This document shows positions 34,882 through 43,224 of a stretch of 48,110 nucleotides of DNA, one piece after another. The notes beneath the pieces were generated by a model. That model had not been told where the DNA came from and ran no database searches. It worked only from the letters and a program-made list of their open reading frames with translations. This DNA is from an uncultured Erythrobacter sp. (lineage in GTDB: Bacteria > Pseudomonadota > Alphaproteobacteria > Sphingomonadales > Sphingomonadaceae): positions 1 through 48,110 of the forward strand of contig CALCCG010000080.1 in assembly GCA_937899785.1 (NCBI GenBank). The letters run 5' to 3'. The position numbers and the translations under genes were made by a program. How positions within the stretch are numbered: the first letter of the stretch is position 1; each line of letters starts with the position of its first letter.

Positions 34882-35801
34882 GCCGCAATCCCTTGCTCCG
34901 CGCCGACCGCGACCGGTCGATCTACAGCCCGCGCAGCCTCGCCTTCCACCACGGCGTCCATTCGGCCCCAGGAAAAATCTCCAAGCAGAACGCGCAGCTT
35001 GTCCGCCATCTTGTCGAGGCCTGTGTAATGCCGCAGCTTTGATCGCATGGGAGCGTTTGCCACCCGTGGCTGGTCGGGATCGACCTCCCAGGGATGGAAA
35101 TAGAAGATCGCTGGCCGTTGCGCCTGATTGTTGACCTGTCGGATCGCCCAACGCGAGAAACCGTAAGGCAAGACCCTGAAAAACCCTCCACCGCCGGCAG
35201 CGACCAGGCGACCGCCGAGCATCGCCGTGGTGACCGGCAACTCGACCAGATCCGACCCGACCACCGGGCGAAACGCAAATCGTGGCGCTTCGGGCCAGCC
35301 ATAGTGATCGTGGACCACGGGCGCGACGCTTGAGGAATAGATGTAGCCCTGCTTGGCCAGCTCCTCAAAGGCCCACGGCGTGCGCGCGTCGATCGAGAAG
35401 CTGGGCGCACGGTATCCGATGACGCGTTGCCCCGAGGCGTCTTCCAGGATGCCCCGCGCCCTGGCGATGTCCGCGGCGAATGCCGAGCGTTCAAAGGTGA
35501 ACACGCGCGCGTGATCGTAGCCATGGCTGGCGATCTCATGGCCCTGTTGCGCAATCCGACGGATCAAAGCGGGGTGACGCTCCGCAATCCAGCCCAGCGT
35601 GAAAAAGGTCGCGTGGACCCCGGCGTGCGCGAACAGTTCGAGGATCGCATCGACATTGCCTTCGACCCGGGTGGGAATGTCAGACCAGTCCGAGCGAGCG
35701 ATCGATGTCTCAAACGCGCCGACTTGAAACCAGTCCTCAACATCAACCGAAAGGCCATTGATTATCGGGTGTGACGGACCTGCCACCTTCGCCATCGTCA
35801 C
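34878..35801 (-). CDS. XrtA-associated polysaccharide deacetylase
   Basis: The 307-residue protein belongs to the carbohydrate esterase 4 group with the DUF3473 extension typical of XrtA loci (TIGR03006). The NodB-type motifs are LSVDVEDWFQV (catalytic Asp and metal Asp), SHGYDH (metal His), GYRAPSFSI and YFHPWEVDP. It should remove N-acetyl groups from the polymer. No signal peptide is evident, so the protein may act on the cytoplasmic side or be anchored by a partner. The GTG start at 35801 overlaps the ATPase stop; an ATG at 35795 is an alternative. Confidence 0.94.
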   Translation of the reverse strand: MTMAKVAGPSHPIINGLSVDVEDWFQVGAFETSIARSDWSDIPTRVEGNVDAILELFAHAGVHATFFTLGWIAERHPALIRRIAQQGHEIASHGYDHARVFTFERSAFAADIARARGILEDASGQRVIGYRAPSFSIDARTPWAFEELAKQGYIYSSSVAPVVHDHYGWPEAPRFAFRPVVGSDLVELPVTTAMLGGRLVAAGGGGFFRVLPYGFSRWAIRQVNNQAQRPAIFYFHPWEVDPDQPRVANAPMRSKLRHYTGLDKMADKLRVLLGDFSWGRMDAVVEGEAARAVDRPVAVGAEQGIAA

Positions 35802-36967
35802 GCCGCCTCGCGAGAGGGTCCGTCTTCAAGCCACTCGATCAGCATAGTCAACACGTGGCGGAACGAGGCCTCTTGCTCTTCCAGACGCTGCTCCAGGCGA
35901 TCTATTGCGTGTTCAAGCTCGGCGCTTGCGGCCTCATTTGCAGATGGGCTGGAACCGGGCGCGCCTGCCGCTCCTGCGGCCTGCAGCTCACTGATCGCCG
36001 CTTCGAGTTCGGCCGTGCGTTCATCGCTTGCCATATCGGCGTGTGGCGCAGTCTGTGTGTCCGCCTGCCCCCCGCTTGTAGCTTGGCTTGATATGGCGGC
36101 TTGCGCAGCCCCAACCGGCCCACGCCCGGCAGCCTGTTTTGGCACACCGTTGTTCTGATCCGCCGCCATCTCCTCATAAACCGCTTCAAGCATGGCGAGG
36201 GTCAGTGTGTCGCGCTCTTCGATTGCGCCCAGAAGCAACAGCCGGTTCATAACCTGGTTGACGCGCCGGGGTATACCATTGCTGGCTTTATAGATCGCCG
36301 GCAAGAGCTCCTCTCCAAACGCTGGATGCCCCTCCCAACCGACACGCTCAAGCCGGTGCGCGATGTAGCGCTCGACCTCGCTTTCATCGAGCGCTTCGAG
36401 GTGGTGGGAGGCGATAATCCGCTGGCGAAGCTGATCCAGATCGGGGTGGTGCGCCAAGGTGCGACGGAATTCGGGCTGCCCAAGCAGCAGACTTTGCAGC
36501 AGCGGATGAGAGCCCAATTGGAAGTTGGACAGCATGCGCAGCTCTTCGAGCGCGGTAAACTCGAGGTTTTGGCACTCATCAACAACAAGCAGGCAGCGCC
36601 GACCGGCACGCGCCTCATCCTGCAAGAACTGCTCAATCGCGCCCAGCGCGCCCGCTTTGTCTTTGCCTTCGATCGGCAGCCCAAAGCTTTGCGCCACAAC
36701 ATGGATGAGCTCTTCGCCATCAAGCGCGCTGGTCACCACCTGCGCCACCGTCAGCGCCTCGCGGTCGATGCGTTCCATCAGGTGCGCGACCAGGGTCGAC
36801 TTGCCAGCCCCCACCTCGCCGGTGATGACAATGAAGCCCTCACCCTGATTGAGGCCATAGCCAAGGTAGCTCATGGCCTTCTTGTGGCTGACGCTCTCGA
36901 AGTAAAATTGCGGGTCGGGCGTTAGTTGAAACGGGCGCCCGTTGAAGCCGTAATATTGTTCGTACAT
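35798..36967 (-). CDS. XrtA-associated AAA ATPase (TIGR03015-like)
   Basis: The 389-residue ATPase is related to the ExeA/GspA type. It has the opening MYEQYYGFNGRPFQLTPDP, Walker A GEVGAGKSTL, Walker B CLLVVDECQNL and a sensor-like IPRRVNQVMNRLLLLGA. After residue 270 a Gln/Ala-rich linker leads to a C-terminal coiled-coil segment (AELEAAISELQ and AELEHAIDRLEQRLEEQ). It probably energises assembly of the secretion or sorting machinery at the inner membrane. It lies 20 bases after the outer-membrane barrel gene. Confidence 0.93.
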   Translation of the reverse strand: MYEQYYGFNGRPFQLTPDPQFYFESVSHKKAMSYLGYGLNQGEGFIVITGEVGAGKSTLVAHLMERIDREALTVAQVVTSALDGEELIHVVAQSFGLPIEGKDKAGALGAIEQFLQDEARAGRRCLLVVDECQNLEFTALEELRMLSNFQLGSHPLLQSLLLGQPEFRRTLAHHPDLDQLRQRIIASHHLEALDESEVERYIAHRLERVGWEGHPAFGEELLPAIYKASNGIPRRVNQVMNRLLLLGAIEERDTLTLAMLEAVYEEMAADQNNGVPKQAAGRGPVGAAQAAISSQATSGGQADTQTAPHADMASDERTAELEAAISELQAAGAAGAPGSSPSANEAASAELEHAIDRLEQRLEEQEASFRHVLTMLIEWLEDGPSREAA

Positions 36968-36987
36968 CCCAGTCTGGCTCCGTTCGG

Positions 36988-38613
36988 TTAGAAGTCGAGG
37001 CGAAGGCCGACAAGCGCGCTGGCGGCGGCAAAGTCTTCTTCGCTGAATTCGCTATCAAAGTAGTCGACAGCAACCGCTGCCCGGGCCGACAGACGCCCGG
37101 TAAGCAAACGGCTGTAGGCCGCCGATGCGCCATAGGCGGTAAGGTCGGAATTGCTCACTTCGCTGGTGAACCAGTTGATGTAGGCGTTGGTCGTCAGCCC
37201 GCCGCTTCGGCCAACATCGCTGCTAAGCGAGCCGATGACATAATAGCTTTCGTCGCGCAGTCCGTCGATGTCCTCAAGCACTGTGCCTTCGGCACCGACA
37301 AACGTGCGCCGGTCATAGCCCGCTGCCAGAGCCGCGTTCAGGCGGCCAATCGTGCGCTGATAGCTGATTACACCGCCGCGCCCGCGGAAGGCCGATGACC
37401 GTGTGGAGCCCAAAACACCCAGTTCGGTTGCCCCCTCTTCGCCGGTGACAAGGCCTGTAAAATCTCCTGTCAAAGCGTTGCGCGTCGCGCCGAAATCCGC
37501 CGAAACACCGCTCAGGGAATTGCTCAGCGCTCCGCCAAATCCGGTCAGGCCATCATAGACATTGATCGCGATCGCGCTGCGCCTGTCAGGCACGTAGGAG
37601 AAATTGCCGTAATAGGTCGTGGAATCGTAGCGACGGCCCACCGTTGCGGTGAGCGACGTGCGACGGCTTGGACGCCACTGGACGCCAACATCCCAGATCA
37701 GCCCATCGACATCGAACGCGATCTGGCGAGGCGACGCCGCATCCGTCACAAACCGCCCGTCATCGCCAACGATCGGATCGCCGTTCTCATCGCGCAGGGC
37801 GTCGCGGCTTGACACCTCGACATCCTCATAGCCAACCCCACCGACCACGGCGAAGCTATCGCTGATCGGGATTGTGACGTCGCCGCGCACATAAAGGTCG
37901 CGGACCCGCTGATCGAGAGTGTCGACATCCTCTTGGAAAGCGCCCGCACCAACGCCGATGCCAACAGGCAGGCCATCGCCGGCGCGAGTTCCGGCGCGCA
38001 CCTGGCCCGAATAGGTCACGCTCTCATCAAACACGTCGAGAACCTCGCCCTCGTCATTGATGAGGGCATCGTTGGTCTCGATCCGGTTGTAGCCCACAAA
38101 GGCACTGGCGGTGAGATCGAACGCACCAGCGCGCGTAGCCAGCGTCGGACCGGCGTAGACGCTGTAAATCTCGCTTGTGGAGTCCTCGGCGATGAGAGGG
38201 TTGCTCGACACCCCTCCCCCTCCATCGATCCGCGCCCGGCTTGCCAGCGCTCCCGCTTCAAACGTTACCGCGCGCGGCACAAGGGCAAGCGATCCACGCG
38301 CAAGGCCGCTGATCGTGTCGGAATCGACCGCGTCACCATAACCGAAATTGCGCTCATAGCGCACGGAGACCGACGCGGCCGAGTTCTTGCCGCGCACAGT
38401 CGTATCGATACCGGCCGCCACTTGAGTAAAGGTGAGCACATCATCGCCCGGTGTGAGCTCGGCGGTCAGCACCTGGCTGACTTCGATATAGGGTTGGCTG
38501 GTTGAGGTTGCGACGCCGCCATCCGCGTTCTGGGACCGCGCAGGAGTCGACAGCGCAAGGCCACTCAAGCCGCCAAGAATTGCAACGCGGAGCCATAGGG
38601 AGCGTGCCATCAT
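36988..38613 (-). CDS. Outer-membrane beta-barrel protein of the XrtA locus (TIGR03016-like)
   Basis: The 541-residue product has a signal peptide (residues 1-28, cleavage ARS/QN). The rest is rich in alternating hydrophobic/polar strands ending in the aromatic C-terminal residue Phe (SALVGLRLDF), as expected for an outer-membrane barrel. It probably forms the outer-membrane channel or anchor for the exopolysaccharide. The start at 38613 overlaps the kinase stop (ATGA). A second methionine follows immediately. Confidence 0.9.
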   Translation of the reverse strand: MMARSLWLRVAILGGLSGLALSTPARSQNADGGVATSTSQPYIEVSQVLTAELTPGDDVLTFTQVAAGIDTTVRGKNSAASVSVRYERNFGYGDAVDSDTISGLARGSLALVPRAVTFEAGALASRARIDGGGGVSSNPLIAEDSTSEIYSVYAGPTLATRAGAFDLTASAFVGYNRIETNDALINDEGEVLDVFDESVTYSGQVRAGTRAGDGLPVGIGVGAGAFQEDVDTLDQRVRDLYVRGDVTIPISDSFAVVGGVGYEDVEVSSRDALRDENGDPIVGDDGRFVTDAASPRQIAFDVDGLIWDVGVQWRPSRRTSLTATVGRRYDSTTYYGNFSYVPDRRSAIAINVYDGLTGFGGALSNSLSGVSADFGATRNALTGDFTGLVTGEEGATELGVLGSTRSSAFRGRGGVISYQRTIGRLNAALAAGYDRRTFVGAEGTVLEDIDGLRDESYYVIGSLSSDVGRSGGLTTNAYINWFTSEVSNSDLTAYGASAAYSRLLTGRLSARAAVAVDYFDSEFSEEDFAAASALVGLRLDF

Positions 38614-39602
38614 ACGCTCTCCCGGCTGCCGTAATCGCCAAATCGGCGGCCCGAAGGACTGAATTGCGCGGCGTTCAGCAAGAGCTTGAGATCGGCGCAC
38701 GCGGACAACAACTGCTGGGCGTCATCGATCGCAGCACGGCCAGTTTCATCCGCGCGCACGACGAGCAACGCCTGACCCACAAAGGCAGCCAGCTCCGCGG
38801 CTGGAGACGCGGCCAGCGCGGGAGGCGTATCAAAGATGACAAGACGGTTGGGAGCGCCCTGCGTCAGACGGTCAAGCACTTGGCCGGTGCGCGCGCTTGC
38901 CAAAAGCTCGGAATCGCGGGCGCTGCTTGTCCCCGCCGGCATTATGAACAAGCGTTCAATATCGGTCGCGATCGCAAGCTCTTCCGGCCTTTGGCCCGGG
39001 TCCACAAGAGCGTCCATGAACCCTGGTGCGTCTTCGATGCCAAAGAGCTGCGAAATCGAAGGGTTGTTGACGTCCGCGTCGACCAACAGCACTTCCACAT
39101 CGCGTTCGGCGCTCAAGGCTATGGCGAGGTTAGCCGCGCAGAAGGTTTTGCCTTCACCCGGCAGTGGCGAGCTGATTAAAATGCGCCGCGCCTTGGTGGC
39201 GTGCGAAGCGCGAGCGTCCGCAAGCAACTCGCGCTTGATGATCCGAAACTCTTCCAACAGCCCGGTCACGGGATCTTCAGGAACGATCAGACCGCTGTCC
39301 CGCAGCGCTTCACGGTCAACTTCATAAGCTGGTCCGCACAGCGGCACTCGCGCAGACGAAACCTCCGCGACGGCCCCCTCAGGCGTGCCCGCGACCGATG
39401 TTTCAGCTTGCTCGCGAGCCGCGGGTTGAGGGTTGCCAGACGTGGCTTGTGGCGGACGCGGTCCGGGATCGGGCAGATCCTTGGGAACAGCCGAAGGCCC
39501 AAGCGTATTGAGGCCAAAGGCCGATTCCGCTCGCTCCAAGAGCGAACCGGTCTTTGCCAGTTTCGCATCGCCGCTGGGCTGGATGGGTGTGTGTTTCGTC
39601 AT
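38610..39602 (-). CDS. CpsD/BY-kinase-like ATPase of the XrtA locus (TIGR03018-like)
   Basis: The 330-residue protein is the cytoplasmic partner of the chain-length determinant. Walker A is SPLPGEGKTFCAANLA, Walker A' is VLLVDADVNNPS, and a Walker B-like LVIFDTPPAL follows. I see no tyrosine cluster at the C-terminus (it ends SGRRFGDYGSRESV, with one tyrosine), so autophosphorylation may be limited. The N-terminal 110 residues are a Pro/Ala-rich linker. The gene is 10 bases after the chain-length determinant. Confidence 0.92.
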   Translation of the reverse strand: MTKHTPIQPSGDAKLAKTGSLLERAESAFGLNTLGPSAVPKDLPDPGPRPPQATSGNPQPAAREQAETSVAGTPEGAVAEVSSARVPLCGPAYEVDREALRDSGLIVPEDPVTGLLEEFRIIKRELLADARASHATKARRILISSPLPGEGKTFCAANLAIALSAERDVEVLLVDADVNNPSISQLFGIEDAPGFMDALVDPGQRPEELAIATDIERLFIMPAGTSSARDSELLASARTGQVLDRLTQGAPNRLVIFDTPPALAASPAAELAAFVGQALLVVRADETGRAAIDDAQQLLSACADLKLLLNAAQFSPSGRRFGDYGSRESV

Positions 39603-39612
39603 AGGCCAGCCA

Positions 39613-41136
39613 TCACGCCACGGTCCGCACCGCGACCACTTCGATCGCAAGCAGAATGACAAAAACCCCGAGCAAGGCCGCCGTAGCACCCGCAAACTGC
39701 ATAAGACGACGTCGCGCCAACATGCGCCCGGCATCGGACACGGTCTTCGAAACGGTTCCCACCACCTTCAGGTCAAAAGTGCGTTCCAGCTTTTGCGCTG
39801 TCATAAAGGTCGAACGCATCTGGCCGAGAGACCAAGCCGCTGCGGCCCCGGCGCCGCAACCCACAACAAGCACGCCCAGAAGCAAGAGTGGGCGGTTGGG
39901 CGCAGCGGGCTCTTGCGGGACGACCGGCGGATCGATCAGGTCAAACTTGAACTGGCTGGTTTCGTCATCGACTTCGCCTCGCGTCCGGATATCCTCGCGG
40001 TCGCGCAAAAGCTTTTCGTAGTTTTGCCGCAACACGTCGTAATCGCGGCTGATCCGGTTCGCCTCAGCGGCCACCGCGGGCTCAGACGCCTGGCTGGCGA
40101 CCAGATTGGCGATTTGGGACTGGATAGCGGCGCGGCGCGATTCGAGAGATTGGATGGTGGACTCGCGGTCCGCCCGAATGGCCACAAGCGACGAATACGC
40201 CGGGTTCAGGGTTCCAAATTCGGCCTCAGGGCCCGCTCGCTCCGCCTCTTGACGCAGATAGACCACTTGCTTGATCGCCGCTTCGACATCGGGGTGCTGA
40301 TCGGTCAGCCCACGCGCCTTCAGCGCCGCCAATTGCTGCTGCGCCTGAACCAGCGCAGCCTTGGGTCCGCCAACACCGCCTGGTCCAGCAATGGTGCGCG
40401 GCGTTCCCTCAATTTGCCCGTTCAGATTGGCAAGCGAGCTCTGCGCGCCGGCCAAGTCCGCATTGATGTCCCGTATCTCGGTGCGCAGTTGCTGGATTTT
40501 CGCCGACAAGGATGCCGAGCCGCCAATCAGGTCGGGATACTTTGCCTCAAACTGCAACCGTCGCGCTTCGGCCTCTTCGAGCTCAAGCTTGCGCTCGGCC
40601 AATTGCTCATCAATCTTGGACAAGGCGCGATTGACACCCACTCGGCTCCCGGCGATGTGCTCTTCGCGAAAGATGTCGAGCAATTTTTGAACCACGTTGC
40701 GCGCTAACACCGCGTTCTCAGCGTCGCTTAAGTCGCCCTTGCCAACGGTGGCGGAGATTTCGAACAGATTATCCTCTTCGCTGCGGACGGAGACCTTCTG
40801 GCTGAGGTCGGCGACGGCCGCGTTCATGGCGCCCCGATCTGTGATCCCTTCACCAAGCTTGGTGCCCTTAATGACCTTTTCGAGGTTCACATTGCTCGCA
40901 AGGGTTTGGCGAACCCGTGTAATCTCTTCGCGCCCGTCGCCGGCAATCCCCAATTGCTCGGACAGCACGTCTTCAACATCGACGTAAATGCGCGCCCGTG
41001 AAGCGTAGGAGTTCGGGATCAGCGCGACCGCAAGCCACCCAAGCAAACACACGCCCCAGGCAATCGCCAGCGCCAGCCACCGGCGATGCCAGACTGTGTA
41101 GAGCGCCGCGCGCACTTCATCGAAGATCTCGTCCAT
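39613..41136 (-). CDS. XrtA-associated polysaccharide chain-length determinant (TIGR03007-like)
   Basis: The 507-residue Wzz/GumC-type copolymerase has one membrane helix near residues 20-40 and another near 420-445, with a long periplasmic coiled coil between them (for example KIDEQLAERKLELEEAEARRL). A third hydrophobic segment (AGATAALLGVFVILLAIEVV) lies at the extreme C-terminus. It sets polymer length together with the neighbouring kinase. It is 15 bases after the export lipoprotein. Confidence 0.93.
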   Translation of the reverse strand: MDEIFDEVRAALYTVWHRRWLALAIAWGVCLLGWLAVALIPNSYASRARIYVDVEDVLSEQLGIAGDGREEITRVRQTLASNVNLEKVIKGTKLGEGITDRGAMNAAVADLSQKVSVRSEEDNLFEISATVGKGDLSDAENAVLARNVVQKLLDIFREEHIAGSRVGVNRALSKIDEQLAERKLELEEAEARRLQFEAKYPDLIGGSASLSAKIQQLRTEIRDINADLAGAQSSLANLNGQIEGTPRTIAGPGGVGGPKAALVQAQQQLAALKARGLTDQHPDVEAAIKQVVYLRQEAERAGPEAEFGTLNPAYSSLVAIRADRESTIQSLESRRAAIQSQIANLVASQASEPAVAAEANRISRDYDVLRQNYEKLLRDREDIRTRGEVDDETSQFKFDLIDPPVVPQEPAAPNRPLLLLGVLVVGCGAGAAAAWSLGQMRSTFMTAQKLERTFDLKVVGTVSKTVSDAGRMLARRRLMQFAGATAALLGVFVILLAIEVVAVRTVA

Positions 41137-41151
41137 CGTCCCGCGTGCGCC

Positions 41152-41796
41152 TTAGAAGCGGCTCTCGGGGATCGAAATCGTGTCGCCTGGCCTAAGGGCA
41201 ACATTGGCGCTCGCGTCACCTTTGTTCAAAAGGTCTTTGAGGCGCAGACGGTAGAGCGTGCTTTTGCCTTCGACCGGATCAAAGCGCGTCAGGGTCGCGC
41301 TGTTGCCGGCCGCGAATTCGCCCGGGCCGCCAACCGCAATCATCGCATCGAGAATTGTCATGTTGGCCCGAAAGGGGAGCGCGGCCGGTTGCGCGCCCGC
41401 TCCTGTAATGCGGATTTGCTGCGACAGCTCGCCGATGGATTCGTTAACGATCACCGACACGATCGGCTGTTCGATATATTCCGCCAGGACATCGCGAATG
41501 TCGTCCTGAAGCTGGGTTGGCGTCTTACCCACGGCGACCATGTCGCGCACAAGGGGTATGGTGATCCGCCCGTCCGGGCGAACCTGGATATCTTCCGCGC
41601 TGAGTTCCGGATTACGCCAGACATGAATGGTGATGTTGTCCGAGGGACCAATGAGGTAGTCTTCCTTCGGAGTAACCGGTTCTGCGCTCGGCTCTGCCGG
41701 AGGCAATTCGACGCTTGGCCCACCAGCACACGCGCTTAGCGCGGCGGCCGCAAAGGCCAGGCCAGCGGTCCGGAGAATTGTGAACGGGTGGAGCAT
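41152..41796 (-). CDS. Wza-like polysaccharide export lipoprotein of the XrtA locus (TIGR03027-like)
   Basis: The 214-residue product has a lipoprotein signal with lipobox LSAC, followed by a polysaccharide-export domain (DYLIGPSDNITIHVWRNPELS) and a SLBB-type domain (ILDAMIAVGGPGEFAAGNSATLTR). It forms the outer-membrane pore end of the export path. It is the first gene of the ten-gene minus-strand XrtA operon; the region up to 41994 should hold the promoter. The ATG at 41796 is preferred over longer in-frame extensions because the signal peptide then starts properly. Confidence 0.93.
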   Translation of the reverse strand: MLHPFTILRTAGLAFAAAALSACAGGPSVELPPAEPSAEPVTPKEDYLIGPSDNITIHVWRNPELSAEDIQVRPDGRITIPLVRDMVAVGKTPTQLQDDIRDVLAEYIEQPIVSVIVNESIGELSQQIRITGAGAQPAALPFRANMTILDAMIAVGGPGEFAAGNSATLTRFDPVEGKSTLYRLRLKDLLNKGDASANVALRPGDTISIPESRF

Positions 41797-41938
41797 TGAT
41801 ACGTATCCTTGGCCTGGCTCTGCCAGTTCGGTCTTTGAAGGCAGGGGCGACCTGCCAAACTGCACCGGCGATGAGCCCGAGTTTTCTCGCCCACAATGGT
41901 GAACATAACCTTAGGAATGACAGGCCGAATACGTCCGT

Positions 41939-41961
41939 ATCCCGCTATGGGACAGCGGGAT
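41939..41961. promoter_or_regulatory. 8-base inverted repeat between the XrtA operon and the decarboxylase gene
   Basis: ATCCCGCT (41939-41946) and AGCGGGAT (41954-41961) form perfect arms around seven bases. It lies 34 bases past the decarboxylase stop and about 140 bases upstream of the export lipoprotein start on the same strand. It could end the first transcript or be an operator for the operon. Confidence 0.42.
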
Positions 41962-41994
41962 TTGTACAGGTTAACGCGGAGGAAGTTGCGCCGC

Positions 41995-43224
41995 CTAAAC
42001 CAGAACCTCAGCGGCGGGGCCATGACCCAAAAATGCCGAGGGACTTGCACTGGCTCCGTAGGCCCCCGCGCAGAAGACCGCGACGAGATCACCCACTTCA
42101 GCGCGCGGAAGGGCAGCGTCGTCCGCCAGCCGATCGAGCGGGGTGCACAAGCAGCCAACAACGTTCACGGTTTCTTCGGGCGCGGCCCCCATCTTTGAAG
42201 CTATCGCGACCGGGTAATTGCGGCGGACCACTGTCCCAAAATTGCCCGACGCCGCGAGTTGGTGGTGCAACCCTCCATCCGTTACGAGGTAGGTCACACC
42301 ATGGCTTACCTTGCGATCGACAATGCGGCACACATAAACACCCGCTTCTCCCACCAAGTAACGCCCAAGCTCAAGACACAGGTCGGTCTCCGCCAGCGGC
42401 GCGGGAAGATCGGCGATCAAGCCATGGAGCGCGCTCCCAACCGCTTCCAGATCGAGCGGGACATCTCTCGGGAAATAGGGGATGCCAAACCCTCCACCCA
42501 TGTTCAGTTTGGGCACCGGTTCACCAATCTGATCGGCCAATTGTGCGGATAATTTCAGAATGTTAGCCTGCGCCTCAACAATCGCGTTCGCGCTTAACGT
42601 CTGGCTTCCGGTGAAAATGTGAAGACCTCTCCACTTGGCCCCGCTTGAAAGAATTTGGCGCGCAAGATCGGGCACACGCTCGGCGTCCACACCGAAGGGC
42701 TTTGCGCCTCCTCCCATTTTCATACCCGAGCCCTTAAGCTCGAAATCGGGATTGACGCGGATCGCGATCCGCGGCGTCGCGCCAATCCGCTGGCCAATGG
42801 CGAGAGCCCGCGCCGCCTCGCCTTCGGATTCGCAGTTGAGCGTTACGCCCGCAGCAATGGCCGGCTCCAATTCCTCGTCGCGTTTTCCAGGGCCCGCAAA
42901 GCTGATCCGTTCCGGTTCAAGACCGAGTGACAGAGCCAGTCTAAGCTCCCCAGCCGAAGCGATGTCGAAGCCGTCCGCCAAAGGCATGATGTGCGTGATC
43001 ACATCGCGGTGGGGGTTGGCCTTGATGGCGTAATTGACGCCAATGCGCGCAGGCAGAGCGGCGCGCAAAGCGGCCATACGAGCGCTCAAAAGGCTACGAG
43101 AATAGACAAACAGCGGCGTGCGCCCGGCCTGGGTCACAAGATCGCTCGCCCGGTGACCATCAATCGCAAGCTCGCCGTCGCGCTCACCAAAGCCATGGGG
43201 AATAGGGCCAAGCGGTTTGCTCAT
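41995..43224 (-). CDS. PLP-dependent decarboxylase, exosortase A system-associated (TIGR03099-like)
   Basis: The 409-residue protein is a fold-type III PLP enzyme of the diaminopimelate/ornithine decarboxylase family. The Schiff-base lysine is in NYAIKANPHRDV, the phosphate-binding glycines are in NMGGGFGIPY, and the C-terminal barrel ends FCAGAYGASASPSAF. In XrtA loci this family is thought to act on an amino-acid derivative, perhaps bound to the neighbouring carrier protein; the substrate is unproven. The ATG at 43224 overlaps the ligase stop (ATGA), so the two are coupled. Confidence 0.93.
   Translation of the reverse strand: MSKPLGPIPHGFGERDGELAIDGHRASDLVTQAGRTPLFVYSRSLLSARMAALRAALPARIGVNYAIKANPHRDVITHIMPLADGFDIASAGELRLALSLGLEPERISFAGPGKRDEELEPAIAAGVTLNCESEGEAARALAIGQRIGATPRIAIRVNPDFELKGSGMKMGGGAKPFGVDAERVPDLARQILSSGAKWRGLHIFTGSQTLSANAIVEAQANILKLSAQLADQIGEPVPKLNMGGGFGIPYFPRDVPLDLEAVGSALHGLIADLPAPLAETDLCLELGRYLVGEAGVYVCRIVDRKVSHGVTYLVTDGGLHHQLAASGNFGTVVRRNYPVAIASKMGAAPEETVNVVGCLCTPLDRLADDAALPRAEVGDLVAVFCAGAYGASASPSAFLGHGPAAEVLV

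Noticed and set aside
34882..35151. N-terminal extension of the FemAB-type protein
   Set aside because: The extra codons are Arg/Gly-rich and lie over the deacetylase gene; the GTG at 34881 with GTGA overlap is better.
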